The notes under the pieces: model-generated
Databases searched by the model: none
Seen by the model: only the letters and a program-made list of their open reading frames with translations
Told to the model about the DNA's origin: nothing
Program-made: the position numbers and the translations under genes
Assembly (NCBI GenBank): GCA_964561605.1
Contig: CAZLQD010000010.1
Coordinates: 62,001 to 126,000 of the forward strand
Reading direction: 5' to 3'
Source of the DNA: JALUZX01 sp964561605
Lineage (GTDB): Bacteria > Planctomycetota > UBA1135 > JALUZX01
DNA: 64,000 bases
Shown: piece after piece, positions 8,827 through 17,744 of the stretch
How the letters are laid out: each line of letters opens with the position of its first letter
How positions within the stretch are numbered: position 1 is the stretch's first letter

Positions 8827-11772
8827 ATGAGAAGGACCGCGATCCTGGGCTTGGCCGGGATTTGTCTCCTGGCGGTTACGAGCGCCCCGGCCCAGAAGAA
8901 AGCCATTTCCAGGGAGATCGCCTTCGCCAAGGGCCTGGCCACCGAGTTCGGTTTCGTCGGCCTGGGAAACCAGGTCCTGGAGGACCTTCTCAAGCGAAAG
9001 GACCTGGGCCAGGAAGAGATCGACAGGATCAACCTGGAGAAGTGCGATCTCCTCCTTCTCGCCTCCCGGGCCACGCCGGACATCCAAAAGAAGGTGGTCC
9101 TATACGAAGAGGCCATCCAGAAGATCCAGGAAGTCCTGGATCGCTTCAAAGGAAAGGACGTGGCCCACGAGGCCCGACTCCTCATGGCAAGGGCGGCCCT
9201 TGCTTACGGCCAGGTGATCTCGGCCCTGATGGAGGAGGAGACCGATCCCCAGAAGAAGGACGAACTCCGCCAGAAGGCGGAGAAAATGTACAAGGCGGCC
9301 ATCCGGGCGTGCAACGAAACCCTGTCCGACCTGAAAGACGTCAAGGACACCGACAAGGACGCCCTCCTCACCTATTACAGGGCATGGATGAACAAGGGCG
9401 AGCTCGAGAAGAACTGGGCCACTGTCGCCAAGACGAAGACGGAGAAGAGTGTACGCCTCGAATCGGCCAAGAGCACCCTGGAAGACTTCATCTTCGAAGT
9501 CGGAGAGGACACGCCGGCCGGCGCCCACGCCCTGATCCTCCACGCCCAGTGCTCCGAGATGGAGGGCAAACTGGCCGACGCCCTGGACGACTTCGCCGGG
9601 ACCAAGGACACCATCTGGGAGACCTTCACGAGGAAGGACGACAACAACAACAATAGTTCCCGAGTTCAGCCCCCCCGGGCCATCCCCGTCCTGGTCCCCG
9701 TCCTGGAGGAGGCCTATTACAACCAGATCCGCCTTCTCAACAAGATGGGAAAGACCGACGAGGCCGTGAAGGCCGGAGAGGAACTCCTGGCCCGGTTTTC
9801 CCAGCTGAAGGACGTTCAACCTTCCAAGCCCTACGGTCTCCTGGCCCGCCTCGAGTTCGCCAAGGCCCTGCAGGCCTCGGGTGAGCCTGTGAAGATCAAG
9901 AAGGCCGTCAAGCTGGCCAACGAGGTGAGCGACAAGGCCGGAACCTCCTACATCCGGACCGAGGCCCAGAGGTTGATCAACGACATCCTCCAGACTTACC
10001 CCGACCTGGTTGCCTCCCCCAAGTCCCGTTTCCAGGCGGCCGAAGGGCGGTACCGGGCGGGCAACGCCCTGGGCGCACTGAAGGCGGCCAAGGACCTTCT
10101 CCGCGTCCTGGTGGACGACGAATTGAAGAAGGAATTCGGCCTGAAGGTCTGCAAGCTCATGGGCAGGGCCTTGACGGACCTCTCCCGGTATGCCGAAGCG
10201 TGTTACGCCTACGGAATGGGGTGCGAACTCTTCGGGTCCCTGGGCAAGGGCGATCCCAAGTACAAACGGGACGTCAAGGAGCTCGCCCTGCGTTGCAGTG
10301 ACCTCGCCCGGAAGTTCCAGAGGTACCTCCCAAACAGGGACATGGCCATGCCTCTGAAGGATTACGCGGACAACATCGTAACTCTCTACGCCCCCAACGC
10401 CGCGGACTTCATCAACCTCAACTCGGCGAAGGAGTTGATCGTCAAGAAGAGCTACGACCAGGCCCTGGCCAAGCTGAAGCTCATCCCCCCCACATCCCAA
10501 TACTACGAAGAGGCTTTGGTCACCAAGGCCGAGGTCTACATGAAGAAAGGGGATTTCTCGACGGCCCGCCGGTTCTTACGTGACTACATGGAGAAATACA
10601 TCCCCGCCCACTCCCTGGTCGAGGGATCGGATGCCATGGCCACCAGGCTCCAGTTGCAGGCCAAGTCCCTCTACGACCTGGGATACATGGCCTTCAAGGA
10701 GGCCGAAGGCGACAAGAGCCTGGGACTCGAGCCGGACCCGGCCAAGTGGAAGGACGTCCTTTCCATCTTCGCGCGCATTCCCAGGGAATTTCCCGGCCAG
10801 AAGAACTTCGTCGAGTTCGCCTGGTACTACATCGGCCGTGCCTATACGGCCTTGGGTGACCTGAAGAAGGCCCAGGAGGCCTACAAGAACCTCAAGGCCG
10901 CCAAGAAGAATTCCAGGCTCATTCCCAACCTGGCCCTCTTCATCTTCACGGCGCACCAGTCCAGGATCCGCAAACTCAAGAAGCAGAACCCCTTGCCCAA
11001 GAAGGCCCTGGTCCAGGCCTGCAAGGAGGCCATCTCCTTCGCCGACGAATACATCAGGGGGAACCCCCTTCCTCAGTACGCCGTCCTCTACGAGACCTTC
11101 AACTATTCCCTGATCGTCGGGGACCAGGAGAAGGCCCTGGAGATCTTCCACCTTCTTCAGAAGTTCTACGGGAAGAATCCCAAGTTCAACCGGCGGATCC
11201 TCATCTTCGTGAAGCCCAAGGTGGCGGAGATCCTCCAGAAGAACGGCGATTTCAACCGGGCGAAACCCCTGGTGGAGGAGTTGCTCGCCGCCTACAAGAA
11301 GGGGCGCTGGCCCCTGCCTGTCCTCTGGCTGGGAGTCTTCGAATACGGCGGATGGCTCGAAGTCGACGGGGTCCAGGTGAAGGAGATCCTCGGCCTGAAC
11401 CAGCCCAAGAAGGCCCTGGAGCCTCCCCTCGAGTTGATGCCGACCCTCTACAAGACCGTCCAGGCGCCCGAATCCAAGTTTTCCCTGCAATGGTACGCCA
11501 TCGTCGCCCAGTACACCTACCTGGCCTACAGGGCGGGTTTGAAGGATCCCAGGTGGACCGAAGAGGCCCGGCGCTATCTCCGGGTCGCCGAGAGCATCGA
11601 CAACTTCGCGGGTGTCAAGCACGCCCCCTACCTCCTGAAGGGGAGGGAAAAGGCCCTCTTCGACAAGATGTCTCCTGCGGAGAAGAAGAGGCGCCTCCAG
11701 GAGCAGGAGAAACAACGCCAGGACCTCTACCGGATCTTCCAATACCTCAAGAGCAGGCTTGCCGGCGCATGA
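8827..11772 (+). CDS. Large exported TPR-repeat protein
   Basis: A 981-residue protein with a classical signal peptide (MRRTAILGLAGICLLAV, probable cleavage after APA near residue 22), so it is likely periplasmic. The mature part is almost entirely charged amphipathic helices with repeated TPR-like A-x-x-Y and G-D-x-x-x-A patterns, for instance KKGDFSTARRFLRDYMEKY and YIGRAYTALGDLKKAQEAY. No enzymatic motif is visible. The ATG at 8827 is chosen because AGGAAGG precedes it and the signal peptide begins there; upstream in-frame codons would add a non-signal extension. It lies between the secretin and the second TPR gene, whose alternative start overlaps its stop. The context suggests a periplasmic scaffold or assembly factor of the secretin/ExbBD machine, which is inference. 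Confidence 0.82.
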   Translation: MRRTAILGLAGICLLAVTSAPAQKKAISREIAFAKGLATEFGFVGLGNQVLEDLLKRKDLGQEEIDRINLEKCDLLLLASRATPDIQKKVVLYEEAIQKIQEVLDRFKGKDVAHEARLLMARAALAYGQVISALMEEETDPQKKDELRQKAEKMYKAAIRACNETLSDLKDVKDTDKDALLTYYRAWMNKGELEKNWATVAKTKTEKSVRLESAKSTLEDFIFEVGEDTPAGAHALILHAQCSEMEGKLADALDDFAGTKDTIWETFTRKDDNNNNSSRVQPPRAIPVLVPVLEEAYYNQIRLLNKMGKTDEAVKAGEELLARFSQLKDVQPSKPYGLLARLEFAKALQASGEPVKIKKAVKLANEVSDKAGTSYIRTEAQRLINDILQTYPDLVASPKSRFQAAEGRYRAGNALGALKAAKDLLRVLVDDELKKEFGLKVCKLMGRALTDLSRYAEACYAYGMGCELFGSLGKGDPKYKRDVKELALRCSDLARKFQRYLPNRDMAMPLKDYADNIVTLYAPNAADFINLNSAKELIVKKSYDQALAKLKLIPPTSQYYEEALVTKAEVYMKKGDFSTARRFLRDYMEKYIPAHSLVEGSDAMATRLQLQAKSLYDLGYMAFKEAEGDKSLGLEPDPAKWKDVLSIFARIPREFPGQKNFVEFAWYYIGRAYTALGDLKKAQEAYKNLKAAKKNSRLIPNLALFIFTAHQSRIRKLKKQNPLPKKALVQACKEAISFADEYIRGNPLPQYAVLYETFNYSLIVGDQEKALEIFHLLQKFYGKNPKFNRRILIFVKPKVAEILQKNGDFNRAKPLVEELLAAYKKGRWPLPVLWLGVFEYGGWLEVDGVQVKEILGLNQPKKALEPPLELMPTLYKTVQAPESKFSLQWYAIVAQYTYLAYRAGLKDPRWTEEARRYLRVAESIDNFAGVKHAPYLLKGREKALFDKMSPAEKKRRLQEQEKQRQDLYRIFQYLKSRLAGA

Positions 11773-11795
11773 GCATGAACGGGATGGGTGGGAAC

Positions 11796-12977
11796 ATGAG
11801 GAAGAGCTTGGATTCTCTTTGGGCCGCCGGGACCTTGGCGGGTCTCGCCTTCGCCTGGGCCGCCTTCCTTCCCGGGACGGCTTCGGCCCAGGACCGGGAC
11901 CTCGACAGGATCGTCCTGACCTCGGGCAGGTCCATCAGCGCCACCGTTCTCAAGGACGACTTCGACAAGGTGGTCTACAAGAAGGTCGGCCGGAAGGAGA
12001 AGGAGGTCCCGGCTTCCACGGTCATGCGGATCACCTACGGAGGCCTTCCCGATTCCTTCCAGCAAGCGGTCAAGATGGAACGGAAGGCCGATGAAGGCGC
12101 CGAAGACGCCCAATCCCTCTACGAGAACGCCGCCGGTTCCTTCGAACTCGCAGCCAACACGATTCAGAGAAAACCGCTCAAGGCCTTTGCCCTCTACAGG
12201 ACGGCCATCTGCCGTATGAAACTCGGCCTCTCCTCCTCGGCGAGGCTCCCCCAGGCCATCGAGGCCTTCCGGAAATTCCTGGAGTTCGCTCCCCGTTCCC
12301 GTTTCTCCCTCAGGGCCCGCCTCCAGCTGGCCCGTTGCTACCGCCTGGCCGGGGACCTCCAGAACGGGGTCAAGGTCCTGGACGACTTCTCCAAGCTCAT
12401 CCTGAAGGAGACCCTTCCGGCCCGGTGGGACGCCATGGTCCAGGTCGAGAAGATCCGGACCCTCCTCGCCGCGGGAAAGGCCCTGGACGCCTCCACCCTG
12501 GTGAACGGGGCGGCCAAGGCCCTCGAGGAGATCCAGAAGAAGGATCCTGAGATCCTGGCCCTGACGATGGAGCTCAAGTTCCTCCAGGGCAAGTGCAAGA
12601 TCGAGGCCAAGGATTTTTCCGGTGCGGAGTCCTACTTCCAGGACCTTCTCTCCCAATCGGGCAAGGACCCGGCGCTGAAAGTCGTGGCCCTGGCCGGTCT
12701 CGGCGAGACTTATTACGCCAGGGGAATCGAAAAGAAGATCGACAAGGATCTCTGGCGGGCCTACCTGGATTTCGCCAGGGCCTACGTCCTCGACACGGAG
12801 GACAAGGAAATGTCCGCCCGGGTCCTCTATTATCAGGGGGCTTGCCTCCTCGCCCTGGGACCGATCAAGACCGGACGGAACCTGGCGGGGACGGCGAAGA
12901 GTTACTTCGAACAGATCATCAAGTTCTTTCCTTTGAGTGATTTCGCCGCCTTGGCGGCCAAGAAGATCAGACAGTAG
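11796..12977 (+). CDS. Exported TPR protein with N-terminal small beta domain
   Basis: A protein of about 393 residues with a signal peptide (MRKSLDSLWAAGTLAGLAF, likely cleavage after TASA). It is followed by a short beta-rich segment, DRIVLTSGRSISATVLKDDF with VVYKKVGRKEKEVPASTVM after it, and then TPR-like helices to the end. The beta segment resembles the N-terminus of the exported protein at 26766-28166 (DRIRLVTGEELRGTILGETD). Two starts are possible: the ATG at 11796, which gives the shortest signal peptide and has GGGTGGG upstream, or the ATG at 11769, which overlaps the preceding stop as ATGA and adds nine residues. No catalytic motif is seen. Position in the operon argues for a periplasmic partner of the secretins or ExbD. 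Confidence 0.78.
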   Translation: MRKSLDSLWAAGTLAGLAFAWAAFLPGTASAQDRDLDRIVLTSGRSISATVLKDDFDKVVYKKVGRKEKEVPASTVMRITYGGLPDSFQQAVKMERKADEGAEDAQSLYENAAGSFELAANTIQRKPLKAFALYRTAICRMKLGLSSSARLPQAIEAFRKFLEFAPRSRFSLRARLQLARCYRLAGDLQNGVKVLDDFSKLILKETLPARWDAMVQVEKIRTLLAAGKALDASTLVNGAAKALEEIQKKDPEILALTMELKFLQGKCKIEAKDFSGAESYFQDLLSQSGKDPALKVVALAGLGETYYARGIEKKIDKDLWRAYLDFARAYVLDTEDKEMSARVLYYQGACLLALGPIKTGRNLAGTAKSYFEQIIKFFPLSDFAALAAKKIRQ

Positions 12978-12985
12978 ACCCATGT

Positions 12986-13014
12986 ACGCCCCCCCTGCGG
13001 CGGGGAAGGGGCGT
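12986..13014 (+). repeat. Intercistronic GC hairpin
   Basis: ACGCCCC at 12986-12992 pairs with GGGGCGT at 13008-13014, with extra C/G pairing possible inside. It sits in the 83-base gap before exbB. No U-run follows. Confidence 0.5.
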
Positions 13015-13032
13015 GGAGTTTCACCCTAGCAA

Positions 13033-13058
13033 GTTTTGCCGAAGGAGCTGAGCAAAAC
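13033..13058 (+). promoter_or_regulatory. Stem-loop presenting the exbB ribosome binding site in its loop
   Basis: GTTTTGC (13033-13039) is exactly complementary to GCAAAAC (13052-13058). The 12-base loop contains GAAGGAG at 13041-13047, the only good Shine-Dalgarno match before the ATG at 13061. The linear distance from it to the ATG (13 bases) is longer than usual, and the second arm of the stem fills it. Folding could therefore position or modulate the site. Confidence 0.5.
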
Positions 13059-13060
13059 AG

Positions 13061-13783
13061 ATGAGCAAGAAGACCCTCAAGAACGTATTGTTGGCGGGAA
13101 CGGCCCTTCTGGGTGTTCTGGGCACCGAAGCCTTCGCCCAATCCCCGAAAAAGATCCAGGAGGGTGGCGCCACCCTGGGCGACATCTTCAAGAACGCCGG
13201 TGTGATCGGGTGGGCCATCGTGGTCCTTTCGGTCATCGCCCTTGCGGTGATCATCAAGTTCTTCGTGGACTTGAAGCGCGAGAAGCTGGCTCCCCCGGAC
13301 ATCCTGGACGAGCTGGACGGCTACCTGGAGGAGAAGAACATCGACGACGCCCTCCAGCTCTGCGAGGACGAGCCCAACTTCCTCACCAACGTCGTCCAGG
13401 CCGGCCTGGCCAAGATCGATCACCCCTTCGAGGTGATCCAGACGGCCCTTGAGGAGGCCCTGGACGAGGAGGCCGTGAAGACCCACTTGAAGGTGGGCTA
13501 CCTCTCCCTGATCGCCCAGATCGCCCCCATGATGGGCCTCCTGGGAACCGTGGCAGGTATGATCCAGTGCTTCGCCACGATCGCCATGAAGGAGACGGGC
13601 GTGTCCCCCCGCGACCTGGCGGGCGGCATCAAGGCGGCCTTGATCACCACCCTCTTCGGCCTGATCGTGGCCATCCCTGTGGCCTCGGCCTTCGTGTTCT
13701 TCCGCAACAAGGTCGTCATCCTCACCCTCGAGATCGGCGCCCAGGTGGAAGAACTCTTCGAGCGGTTCCGGCCGGTCGACTGA
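13061..13783 (+). CDS. exbB: ExbB/TolQ/MotA-family proton channel protein
   Basis: A 240-residue inner-membrane motor subunit. It has an N-terminal hydrophobic, signal-like segment (residues 8-26, ending EAFAQ), then three membrane helices at about 47-69, 147-170 and 191-214. The second helix carries the conserved APMMGLLGTVAGMIQCF block, and the third has GLIVAIPVASAF with a small-residue face typical of ExbB/TolQ. The cytoplasmic domain between helices 1 and 2 is short. With the two ExbD proteins that follow, it should form a proton-driven stator. No tonB gene follows. The neighbours are lipoprotein secretins and TPR proteins, so its client is probably not a standard TonB-dependent receptor. 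The family assignment is very secure; the client is inferred from position only. Confidence 0.92.
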   Translation: MSKKTLKNVLLAGTALLGVLGTEAFAQSPKKIQEGGATLGDIFKNAGVIGWAIVVLSVIALAVIIKFFVDLKREKLAPPDILDELDGYLEEKNIDDALQLCEDEPNFLTNVVQAGLAKIDHPFEVIQTALEEALDEEAVKTHLKVGYLSLIAQIAPMMGLLGTVAGMIQCFATIAMKETGVSPRDLAGGIKAALITTLFGLIVAIPVASAFVFFRNKVVILTLEIGAQVEELFERFRPVD

Positions 13784-13814
13784 GTCACCCTTCGGGGAAA
13801 TGGACCCGTGAGAT

Positions 13815-13850
13815 CCCGGGGGGAGACCATTCCCCCCCAGGTCTCCCGGG
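13815..13850 (+). repeat. Hairpin between exbB and the first exbD
   Basis: GGAGACC (13822-13828) pairs with GGTCTCC (13840-13846), extended by CCCG/CGGG (13815-13818 with 13847-13850) across a three-G bulge. It occupies the gap just upstream of the exbD ribosome binding site. Confidence 0.5.
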
Positions 13851-13865
13851 AACGAGGTAAGAGAT

Positions 13866-14390
13866 ATGGCCAAGAAAAGTATTCACCTCAAGACGGACCT
13901 GCCCATCGACATGACGCCGATGATCGACTGCGTCTTCCAGTTGATCATCTTCCTCATGATCAGTGTGGACTTGTCCCAGCAGGACCTGGAAGACCTGAAG
14001 CTCCCCGAAGTCGACCACGCCGTCCCCGACCAGAACCCCAAGAAGAACCGTCCCATCGTCAACGTGGACCAGGAGGGGCGGCTCATCATGAAGCGCCGGA
14101 CCCTCTACGATCCCACCAAGGACCAGAACAGGATTCGTTTCCAGATCCAGCTTCGCAACATCGCCCGGGCCATGGAACACAAGATGGACCCGGACGTGAA
14201 GATGGAGCTCCCCGACGACCCCCTTCTCCTCAGGGGAGACGAATTCACCGACTGGTACCACATGGCCAAGGTCATGGAGGACTGCGGCCTCAAGAACATC
14301 ATGATCTGGAAGATCCAGCTTGCCGTGGCGGAGAGCCAGGAGGCCAAGAAGCGCAACGAGGCCCTGTTGAAGAAAATGTCCGGACACTGA
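13866..14390 (+). CDS. exbD: ExbD/TolR-family protein (first copy)
   Basis: A 174-residue protein with a short cytoplasmic N-terminus, one membrane helix at about 17-34 and a periplasmic domain. The helix contains DMTPMIDCVFQLIIFLM, with the essential proton-carrying aspartate at position 21. The periplasmic part (about 140 residues) is longer than a typical ExbD, and its strongly charged C-terminal tail (QEAKKRNEALLKK) predicts an extra helix. The ATG at 13866 is preceded by a modest GAGGTAAG site. It is paired with ExbB upstream and a second ExbD downstream, an arrangement known from ExbB-ExbD-ExbD systems of several diderm lineages. Confidence 0.9.
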   Translation: MAKKSIHLKTDLPIDMTPMIDCVFQLIIFLMISVDLSQQDLEDLKLPEVDHAVPDQNPKKNRPIVNVDQEGRLIMKRRTLYDPTKDQNRIRFQIQLRNIARAMEHKMDPDVKMELPDDPLLLRGDEFTDWYHMAKVMEDCGLKNIMIWKIQLAVAESQEAKKRNEALLKKMSGH

Positions 14391-14419
14391 TCCCGCGGCG
14401 GGGCACCAAACCGCCGGGA
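14391..14419 (+). repeat. Hairpin between the two exbD genes
   Basis: TCCC plus GGCGG (14391-14394 and 14397-14401) pair with CCGCC plus GGGA (14411-14415 and 14416-14419), leaving a two-base bulge. It starts at the first base after the stop codon and ends within the GGGAGGG ribosome binding region of the next gene. Confidence 0.45.
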
Positions 14420-14432
14420 GGGCGAAGAAAAG

Positions 14433-14933
14433 ATGGCCAAGAGAAAAAGAGAAAGACCGGGAACGGACGACGAAGCCGTGGCGGACATGACGCCCATGAT
14501 CGACGTCACGTTCCAGCTCATCATCTTCTTCATGCTCCAGAAGTTCAAAACCCTGGAAGGAAAGCTCGACGCCTTCCTCCCCAAGGACGTCGGCGTGAAC
14601 ACTTCCAGCGCCAAGCCCATGGAGAAGCTGGACGTCCACGTCTTTCTCCTCAAGAAGGGCTCCTGGACCAAGAAGGAGAACCGCAAGATCTGGAAGGGCC
14701 GCAAGATCTGGTGGAAAGTCCAGGACCGGTCCTACTACTCCAAGCAGGCCTTCGAAAAGGGCCTCAAGGAGTTCTGCAAGAGGATGCGGGACCCGAACGA
14801 TCCCAGCCATCCTCTTCCCGTGACACTCCACGCCCACAAGGGTGTGTTCTACGGGGAGGTGACCAAGACCGTGGACTACATCCTCTACAGTGGCTTCGAA
14901 AAGGTGACCTTTGCCGGCGGGTATACGAAGTAA
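14433..14933 (+). CDS. exbD: ExbD/TolR-family protein (second copy)
   Basis: A 166-residue paralogue of the preceding gene. A basic cytoplasmic N-terminus (AKRKRERPG) precedes one membrane helix around residues 20-36 with DMTPMIDVTFQLIIFFM; the functional aspartate is residue 24. The periplasmic domain shares little with the first copy beyond the helix and is rich in Lys, Trp and Tyr. It contains HPLPVTLHAHKGVFYGEVTK, which matches the usual ExbD beta-domain pattern (V-x-I-x-A-D/H-x-x-x-x-Y). Divergent periplasmic domains suggest that the two copies form a heteromeric stator or contact different partners. A GGGAGGG site lies 15 bases before the ATG. Confidence 0.9.
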   Translation: MAKRKRERPGTDDEAVADMTPMIDVTFQLIIFFMLQKFKTLEGKLDAFLPKDVGVNTSSAKPMEKLDVHVFLLKKGSWTKKENRKIWKGRKIWWKVQDRSYYSKQAFEKGLKEFCKRMRDPNDPSHPLPVTLHAHKGVFYGEVTKTVDYILYSGFEKVTFAGGYTK

Positions 14934-14941
14934 CTTCCTTG

Positions 14942-14953
14942 CCCGCCGGCGGG
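14942..14953 (+). repeat. 12-bp perfect palindrome after exbD2
   Basis: CCCGCCGGCGGG, self-complementary, nine bases after the exbD2 stop and 118 before the second secretin. With no loop it can form only a short stem. It continues the pattern of GC stems in the gaps of this operon. Confidence 0.4.
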
Positions 14954-15071
14954 AGCGATCGATAGACTGGTAACTAGCTTCCAGAGCCGTTTGACCCGTC
15001 GAAAAGACCCTCCTTCCCCCCCACCGGGACCCCCCGATGGAGGAAGGGCTTCTCGAGGGAAAGGATCACAA

Positions 15072-17717
15072 ATGACCGGCAAACACGTGACGATTCTTGG
15101 TTCGGCCTTCCTCTCCCTGGGGCTCCTCCTGGGAGCCTGCACCACCCCGGGGACCGAGGAAGGGGAAGGTACCCAGGCATCCCAGGCCCAGGCCGGGACG
15201 GAGGCTGCCGCTTCGGCGAAGAAGGTGGCCTCCCAGGCCCCGGGCAAGGAAGCCCAGGGACAGATTCCTCCGATCCTCCTCCTGGACGCCCAGAAGCGGG
15301 CCTTCCTCAAGGAGGTCCACCTCAAGAACGCCCGGCGCCTGGTGGACGCCCTCAAGTACGAGGACGCCAAGGAGGAGCTCCTGAAGGCCAAGGAGGTCGT
15401 CCCCGACGACCCGGAGGTCAACAAGCTCCTGTCCTTCGTCCTGGCCCAGTTGGGCGAAAGGCCCGCCTCGGTCGCCACCAGGGGTGAGGTGATGACCCAG
15501 GAGTACCGGGCCCGCCTGGAGAAGCTCAAGATGGAGGCCCTGTCCGCCTTCGAGAAGGCCAAGGAGCACCTGAAGTACAAAGAATACGACAAGGCCATCC
15601 AGAAGCTCCGGGAAGTGCAGATGCACATCCACTACGGAGACGCCGTCAACTGGGGTGACCTGAAGAAGAAGGTGGACGACCTCCTGGCCAAGGCCCAGGC
15701 CGACAAGGCCAAGGACATGGAGGCCCGGCGGGCCCGCCTCGAAGAGGAGACCTTCCGCAAGCTCCGCGAGGCCGAGGCCGTGGCCCAGGCCCGCAAGGCC
15801 GCCCAGATCCACACCATCTGGAAGGAAGCCCTCAAGAAGTGGGTCGCCGAGGACTACGAGGACACGTCCCGCCTGGCCGAGGAGATCCTTTCCCTCGACC
15901 CCACCCACCAGCCGGCCATGCGGCTCCACGATCTCGCCGAGAAGGCCCTCAGGGAGAGGAACAACAGGGACTACATCCGCCGGCGGCGTGAAGAGTTCCG
16001 CAAGTGGACCGACACCCTGGCCGAGACCAAGATTCCCTACAGCGAAATCCTGGTCAGGCCTTCCAAGAAATACTGGAAAGAGATCACGGAGAAACGCAAG
16101 TTCCGCAGCGAACTGGGCCTCTCCCAGGCCATGGATCCCGCCGACCTGGCCCTGGAGAAGAAGCTCGACACCGAGCGGGTCCGCGGCACCTTCCCTGAAG
16201 GAACGGCCTTCGCCGACGCCGTGAACCACCTGGTCACCGTCACGGGCCTCCCGGTGATCCTCACCAAGGAAGCGGCCGACCAGGTGGACCAGGACTCCAC
16301 CGAGGTCCAGCTCAACCTTCCCGTCCCCATCACGGCCAGGTCCTTCCTCGACCTTCTCATGAAGCTCAACGAGAACCTGACCTACGTCATCCAGGACGGG
16401 GTGGTCCTCATCACCACCAAGGAGAAGGCTGTCGGCAACAAGGTCGTCCGCGTCCACGAGATCGCCGACCTGGCCTTCGGCCTCACCGACTTCGCCGCTC
16501 CCAAGATCGACACCATGCGGATCGGCGAGGAAAGCGGCGGCAGTGAAGATGTGGGCCCCATGGGCGGTCCCGTGAGCGAACCCGTCAAGACGGTGGATCC
16601 CGAAGAGCTGGTCACCATGATCAAGGAGACCATCGCCCCGGGAACGTGGGATTCCCCTGGTGTCTCCATCACCACTGTGGGGAACCAGCTCGTCGTGGTC
16701 CACACCCCCGAAGTCCAGAGGAAGATCATCGACTTCCTCAACGAGCTTCGCCGGTATGCCACCTCCATCGTGACCATCGACACCAAGTTCCTCACGGTCA
16801 GCGAGAACTGGCTCCACGAGATCGGCGTCGAATGGCGCGGCATGGGCGGTGAGGGCGAGCAGGCGCCCGACCGGGGGCGCTGGGGCCGTGAGGTCCAGCT
16901 CGACGACGTCACCAACGGCCTGGACGACAACGCCTCCCGGGGCTTCGACAACGGCGGCACCGGCACCTCCACCGACCCGGCCGCCCACCCCACGGCGGGC
17001 TTCTTCTACGACGACGGCCTGGACGGCGACGTCCGTGCCAGGACGGAGAACATCTTCGGGACGGCCCTGGGCAGCGTCCTCTCCACCAACGGCGGCGCCA
17101 CGATCGGCGTCTCCATCTTCGACGACGCCCAGATGCACTTCCTGGTCCGCATGCTGGAGAAGTCCGCCTCCTACCAGCTGGTGAACAGCCAGACCCTCAC
17201 GGTCATGAACACCCAGAGGGCCAACGTCACCATGGTCCAGCAGATCTCCTACGTGAAGGACTTCGACGTGGAAGTGGCCCAGGCTTCCTACATCGCCGAT
17301 CCCCAGGTGGACGTCCTCCAGGACGGCATCGTTCTCGACGTGAAGCCCACCATTTCCTACGACCGCAAATACATCACCCTCGAGCTCCGGCCCACCGTGG
17401 CGGAACTCCAGCAGCCCATTCCCACCTTCCAGACCTCTCTCGCCGGCGCCACCCTGGCGGTGACCATGCAGCTCCCCGAGCTCCGGGTCCGGACGGTGAA
17501 CACCACTGTGAAGGTGCCCGACGGCGGATCGGTCCTCATCGGCGGGCTCAAGGAGATCCTGAACCACGAGAGGAAGGCCGAGGTGCCTTGGCTCGCCAAC
17601 CTCCCCATCGTCTCCCTCTTCTTCAAGACCCAGGGGAAGGCCGACGAGAACAAGACCCTCATGATCCTCGTCAGGGCCTACATCACCGACGTGGCCGAGG
17701 CCATGGCCAAGCGCTGA
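15072..17717 (+). CDS. Lipoprotein secretin with N-terminal TPR/coiled region (second copy)
   Basis: An 881-residue paralogue of the first secretin. The ATG at 15072 lies behind GAGGGAAAGGA and begins a lipoprotein signal peptide with lipobox LGAC and lipidated Cys23, the same position as in the first copy. Charged helices fill residues ~70-330, followed by a ring-building region and the C-terminal secretin core. That core has ISYVKDFDVEVAQA near 725, VKVPDGGSVLIGGL near 813 and KTLMILVRAYI near the end. Both copies also share an unusual block before the core (DDNASRG, then FFYDDGLDGD and ARTENIF). It is followed by the operon terminator. Two non-identical secretins may co-assemble or serve separate channels; the sequence cannot decide. 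Confidence 0.88.
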   Translation: MTGKHVTILGSAFLSLGLLLGACTTPGTEEGEGTQASQAQAGTEAAASAKKVASQAPGKEAQGQIPPILLLDAQKRAFLKEVHLKNARRLVDALKYEDAKEELLKAKEVVPDDPEVNKLLSFVLAQLGERPASVATRGEVMTQEYRARLEKLKMEALSAFEKAKEHLKYKEYDKAIQKLREVQMHIHYGDAVNWGDLKKKVDDLLAKAQADKAKDMEARRARLEEETFRKLREAEAVAQARKAAQIHTIWKEALKKWVAEDYEDTSRLAEEILSLDPTHQPAMRLHDLAEKALRERNNRDYIRRRREEFRKWTDTLAETKIPYSEILVRPSKKYWKEITEKRKFRSELGLSQAMDPADLALEKKLDTERVRGTFPEGTAFADAVNHLVTVTGLPVILTKEAADQVDQDSTEVQLNLPVPITARSFLDLLMKLNENLTYVIQDGVVLITTKEKAVGNKVVRVHEIADLAFGLTDFAAPKIDTMRIGEESGGSEDVGPMGGPVSEPVKTVDPEELVTMIKETIAPGTWDSPGVSITTVGNQLVVVHTPEVQRKIIDFLNELRRYATSIVTIDTKFLTVSENWLHEIGVEWRGMGGEGEQAPDRGRWGREVQLDDVTNGLDDNASRGFDNGGTGTSTDPAAHPTAGFFYDDGLDGDVRARTENIFGTALGSVLSTNGGATIGVSIFDDAQMHFLVRMLEKSASYQLVNSQTLTVMNTQRANVTMVQQISYVKDFDVEVAQASYIADPQVDVLQDGIVLDVKPTISYDRKYITLELRPTVAELQQPIPTFQTSLAGATLAVTMQLPELRVRTVNTTVKVPDGGSVLIGGLKEILNHERKAEVPWLANLPIVSLFFKTQGKADENKTLMILVRAYITDVAEAMAKR

Positions 17718-17744
17718 GCCCCGGCCCCCCCAAACGACGATTCA

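Noticed and set aside
15066..17567. Open frame of 833 codons on the minus strand opposite the second secretin
   Set aside because: Same antiphase shadow effect in GC-rich DNA; the plus strand has the lipobox and secretin motifs.
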